Below are positions 3,992 through 6,303 of a stretch of DNA of 6,303 bases, piece by piece. The position numbers were made by a program, and so were the translations under genes. The stretch is from the NCBI GenBank assembly GCA_038230595.1, contig JBBRMY010000142.1, positions 1 to 6,303 on the forward strand. The letters are read 5' to 3'. The DNA comes from JBBRMY01 sp038230595. Its GTDB lineage: Bacteria > Bacteroidota > Ignavibacteria > Tepidaquicellales > Tepidaquicellaceae. Within the stretch, counting starts at the first letter, position 1. The number at the start of each line of letters is the position of its first letter. The notes beneath the pieces are model-generated. The model was given only the letters and a program-made list of their open reading frames with translations, was not told where the DNA came from and did no database searches.

Positions 3992-6031
3992 TTGACAGAA
4001 GAAGAGAACATAGAAAAAAAAGATAACGATAAGGAAGAAGACCCAGTAAAAAAGGATCTGAAAGACTCATCTATTTCTTCCGGTCAAATTTCAAGTGAAC
4101 ATGAATTAGAAACTTCACCGGAGATCCCTGTAGAATTAAAAGACAAGCTTGCAAATCTGCCGGGTACTCCGGGTGTTTACCAGTTCAAGGATGCAAACGG
4201 AAAATTATTATATGTCGGAAAGGCAAAAGTTTTAAAGAACAGAGTAAGACAATACTTTCAAACCCGTCCTAACTCATCTTCCCGACTGAATATCATGATC
4301 TCAAAAATAAGAGATCTGGAAATTATTTCCACTGACTCCGAAATTGAAGCTCTGATCCTTGAGCTAAATCTCATTAAAGAGCTGAAGCCAAAATATAATG
4401 TCAATTTAAAAGACGATAAGTCATATCCCTACATTGTAATTACTAATGAGCCTTTTCCGCAGGTATTTCCTACGCGCAAAAGAAGGTCGGATGGCTCAAA
4501 ATATTTCGGTCCCTATACAGATGTAAAAAATATGCGGAGCGCTCTGAAGACCATCCGCGATATTTTCAAAATAAGATCCTGCAGGCTTAATCTTACAGAG
4601 GAAAGCATCTCTGCAGGAAAATTCAAGGTATGTCTCGATTTTCATATTCATAAATGCGAAGGTCCATGCGAAGCTCACGTTTCGAAAGATGATTACAGCG
4701 AAATGATAGATCAGGTTGAAAAGATGCTTAATGGAAAGACTGCAACACTGATCAAAGACATGAAGTCTCAGATGAATTTTTATTCCTCTGAATTATTGTT
4801 TGAAAAAGCAGCACGACTAAGAGACAGAATGGACGCAGTTGAAGTCTATAACTCGAAGCAAAAAATGGTTGACGAAGAAATGATAGACAAAGACATTTTT
4901 GCTTTTGAAAGAGAAGATAATGATGGAGTAGGAATGATACTTAAGATCCGCGACGGAAAAGTTATAGGACGAAGTCATTTTTATCTGAATAATGTACTTG
5001 AAAAAAGTGATGCCGAGATAACTGAGAATTTTATTACTTCCTACTACCTGAAAACTGATTTTGTCCCGGAAGAAATTCATTTACAGTTTGAACTGGAAGA
5101 TGAAGAAACAATAAAGACATGGCTGACGGGAAAGCGCAAAGCGAAAGTGGATATAGTTGTTCCAAAGATCGGTGAAAAGTACAAGCTTGTCTTTCTTGTA
5201 AAAAAAAATGCTCGTTTATTATTGGATGAGCTTCTCCTGAACCGGACAAAAAAGGAATTCATACCGCCTTCCGTTGATGCTTTAAAAAGAGACCTCCGTT
5301 TGGGAGTTCTGCCTAGAAGAATAGAATGTTATGATATTTCACATATACAGGGTACAGATACAGTTGCATCACAGGTAACATTTTTCGATGGCAAGCCACT
5401 CAAGAATGCTTATAGAAAATATAAAATAAAAACAGCTTTGAATGAAGTTGGCGAGCCTGATGATTTTATGTCGATGCGCGAAGTTATTTACAGAAGATTT
5501 TCAAGGATGGCTGAAGAAAGACTGGTTACAAAAAAGGAGGAGGATCAGAACGAAGAGGTCAGCAAAGAAGATGCAGTTGAAAATAACAAAATTCTGCCTA
5601 AGCCTGACCTTGTAATCATCGACGGCGGGAAAGGCCAGCTATCAAGCGCAGTTAAAGTACTTGAAGATCTTAACATGACTGATATTCAACTTATCGGATT
5701 AGCCAAACGGCTCGAAGAAGTTTATTTTCCCGGGCAAAGCGACCCTCATAATATTCCCAAAACTTCCAGCGGATTAAAGCTGCTGCAAAGAGTCAGAGAT
5801 GAAGCGCACAGATTTGCTGTTACATATCACAGGACACTGCGAAGCAAAAGAACTTTTACGAGTGAACTTCTGAATATAGAAGGTATCGGGAAAAAAACTG
5901 CAGGAAAGTTATTAAAAGAAATTGGCTCTGTCGAGAGAATAAAAGAAATGCTGAATAACAATGAAGAGGATCTTGCGAAACTGGGTGGCAAAAAAACCGT
6001 AGAGAGATTAAAGGAATATTTTAAATCGTAA
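3992..6031 (+). CDS. uvrC: UvrABC system protein C (excinuclease subunit C)
   Basis: UvrC makes both incisions in nucleotide excision repair after UvrA and UvrB mark damage. The domains run in order through 679 residues. The GIY-YIG nuclease (about 55-135, 3' cut) has GVY at 61-63, YVGKAK at 74-79, R84, and E124 in LILELNLIK. A four-cysteine cluster is at C197, C214, C222 and C226, the pattern reported to bind an Fe-S cluster. A UVR motif that contacts UvrB lies at about 243-283. The RNase H-like nuclease (5' cut) has D448 in YDISH, D544 in IDGGKGQL and H606 in DEAHRF. The C-terminal helix-hairpin-helix pair is at about 624-679. The start is TTG because TAA lies at 3980-3982 and no in-frame ATG or GTG precedes the nuclease. 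This adds about 47 charged, acidic residues before the usual start. A second Glu/Lys-rich insertion lies at about 511-535, before the IDGG motif. All catalytic residues are present. Confidence 0.97.
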   Translation: MTEEENIEKKDNDKEEDPVKKDLKDSSISSGQISSEHELETSPEIPVELKDKLANLPGTPGVYQFKDANGKLLYVGKAKVLKNRVRQYFQTRPNSSSRLNIMISKIRDLEIISTDSEIEALILELNLIKELKPKYNVNLKDDKSYPYIVITNEPFPQVFPTRKRRSDGSKYFGPYTDVKNMRSALKTIRDIFKIRSCRLNLTEESISAGKFKVCLDFHIHKCEGPCEAHVSKDDYSEMIDQVEKMLNGKTATLIKDMKSQMNFYSSELLFEKAARLRDRMDAVEVYNSKQKMVDEEMIDKDIFAFEREDNDGVGMILKIRDGKVIGRSHFYLNNVLEKSDAEITENFITSYYLKTDFVPEEIHLQFELEDEETIKTWLTGKRKAKVDIVVPKIGEKYKLVFLVKKNARLLLDELLLNRTKKEFIPPSVDALKRDLRLGVLPRRIECYDISHIQGTDTVASQVTFFDGKPLKNAYRKYKIKTALNEVGEPDDFMSMREVIYRRFSRMAEERLVTKKEEDQNEEVSKEDAVENNKILPKPDLVIIDGGKGQLSSAVKVLEDLNMTDIQLIGLAKRLEEVYFPGQSDPHNIPKTSSGLKLLQRVRDEAHRFAVTYHRTLRSKRTFTSELLNIEGIGKKTAGKLLKEIGSVERIKEMLNNNEEDLAKLGGKKTVERLKEYFKS

Positions 6032-6037
6032 AGCATG

Positions 6038-6056
6038 AGACGCGAACATCGCATCT
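6038..6056. repeat. Imperfect hairpin just after uvrC
   Basis: AGACGCG (6038-6044) and CGCATCT (6050-6056) pair at 6 of 7 positions across aacat, starting 6 bases after the uvrC stop. The wording resembles the GAGACGCG/CGCGTCTC style of the element at 317-376 and may be a decayed relative. No U tract follows directly, so termination here is doubtful. Confidence 0.35.
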
Positions 6057-6110
6057 TAACAGATTTTAATTATTCAATTGGAACTGAAAAATAGACTTAA
6101 GAATTAAATC

Positions 6111-6125
6111 AGTATAACATATACT
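6111..6125. promoter_or_regulatory. Palindrome AGTATA-aca-TATACT ahead of the VOC gene
   Basis: Perfect 6-bp arms around a 3-base centre lie 28 bases before the ATG at 6154. Position and size fit an operator for a dimeric repressor. The left arm also contains a -10-like TATAAC (6113-6118). The sequence is AT-rich, so chance is possible. Confidence 0.3.
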
Positions 6126-6153
6126 TTTAAAATAAAAACTAAATTACAAAAAT

Positions 6154-6303
6154 ATGGAATTTGAGTTCAGCCCTCACATAGCATTTCAGGTAAATGATTA
6201 TGATAATGCCGTGGATTTTTATGTAAACGTTCTTGGTTTTGATATAGTGAAAAGACATGAAAATGAAATGGACCTGAAAAAAGGTCCAATGTTCTTTTAT
6301 TGC
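6154..6303 (+). CDS. VOC (glyoxalase/bleomycin-resistance/dioxygenase fold) protein, N-terminal fragment
   Basis: Fifty codons run from the ATG at 6154 to the window edge without a stop. The product begins MEFEFSPHIAFQV and continues with a VNDYDNAVDFYVNVLGFDIV segment, the standard first beta-alpha-beta unit of vicinal-oxygen-chelate proteins: a strand with a metal-ligand-type His (H8), a helix in which a substrate pairs with FY, then LGF. The family includes glyoxalase I, antibiotic-binding proteins and ring-cleaving dioxygenases. The part seen here cannot say which, and the second half with the remaining metal ligands is missing. An in-frame TAA at 6133-6135 limits the start, and ATG at 6154 is the natural choice. 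It lies 122 bases after uvrC on the same strand, with a small palindrome (6111-6125) in between that may be its operator. Confidence 0.88.
   Translation, partial: MEFEFSPHIAFQVNDYDNAVDFYVNVLGFDIVKRHENEMDLKKGPMFFYC

Overview
The window looks like chromosome of an AT-rich bacterium of the Bacteroidota/Chlorobiota/Ignavibacteria group. This placement is inferred from several signs: little Shine-Dalgarno signal, two genes whose start codon has to be TTG, a MutS N-terminus ending in the PLAGFPHH style, a secreted protein resembling the N-terminal half of GWxTD-type proteins, and spacers packed with short palindromic repeats. No database search was possible, so the genus is left open. There is no CRISPR array, tRNA, rRNA, transposase or phage gene.

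Layout: on the minus strand, reading right to left, an ECF-type RNA polymerase sigma factor (389-1000) is followed after 178 bases by the first 70 codons of mutS (1-210, running off the left edge). A 399-base divergent spacer (1001-1399) separates it from the plus-strand genes. These are rimO (1400-2830), a secreted protein of unproven function (2999-3901), uvrC (3992-6031) and the first 50 codons of a VOC/glyoxalase-fold protein (6154 to the right edge). Two DNA repair proteins (MutS for mismatch repair, UvrC for nucleotide excision repair) flank a ribosome-modifying radical-SAM enzyme (RimO). These are housekeeping genes, and nothing here shows that they work as one pathway. Each plus-strand gene has a spacer of about 90-170 bases before it, so operon structure is uncertain.

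The most unusual content is in the spacers. At least five kinds of small palindrome or repeat are present. The best is a 45-base element present twice in the same orientation (1189-1233 and 2902-2946). It has a 10-bp outer stem, a 2x5 internal loop and a 7-bp inner stem with a tetraloop. The nine differences between the copies fall in loops or are stem changes that keep or improve pairing, including one compensatory C-G to T-A change. Secondary points are the TTG starts of rimO and uvrC, very short reading frames ending at or near the starts of the plus-strand genes, a roughly 35-residue insertion in the RimO TRAM domain, acidic extensions in UvrC, and a secreted protein that seems to hold only the N-terminal half of its family.
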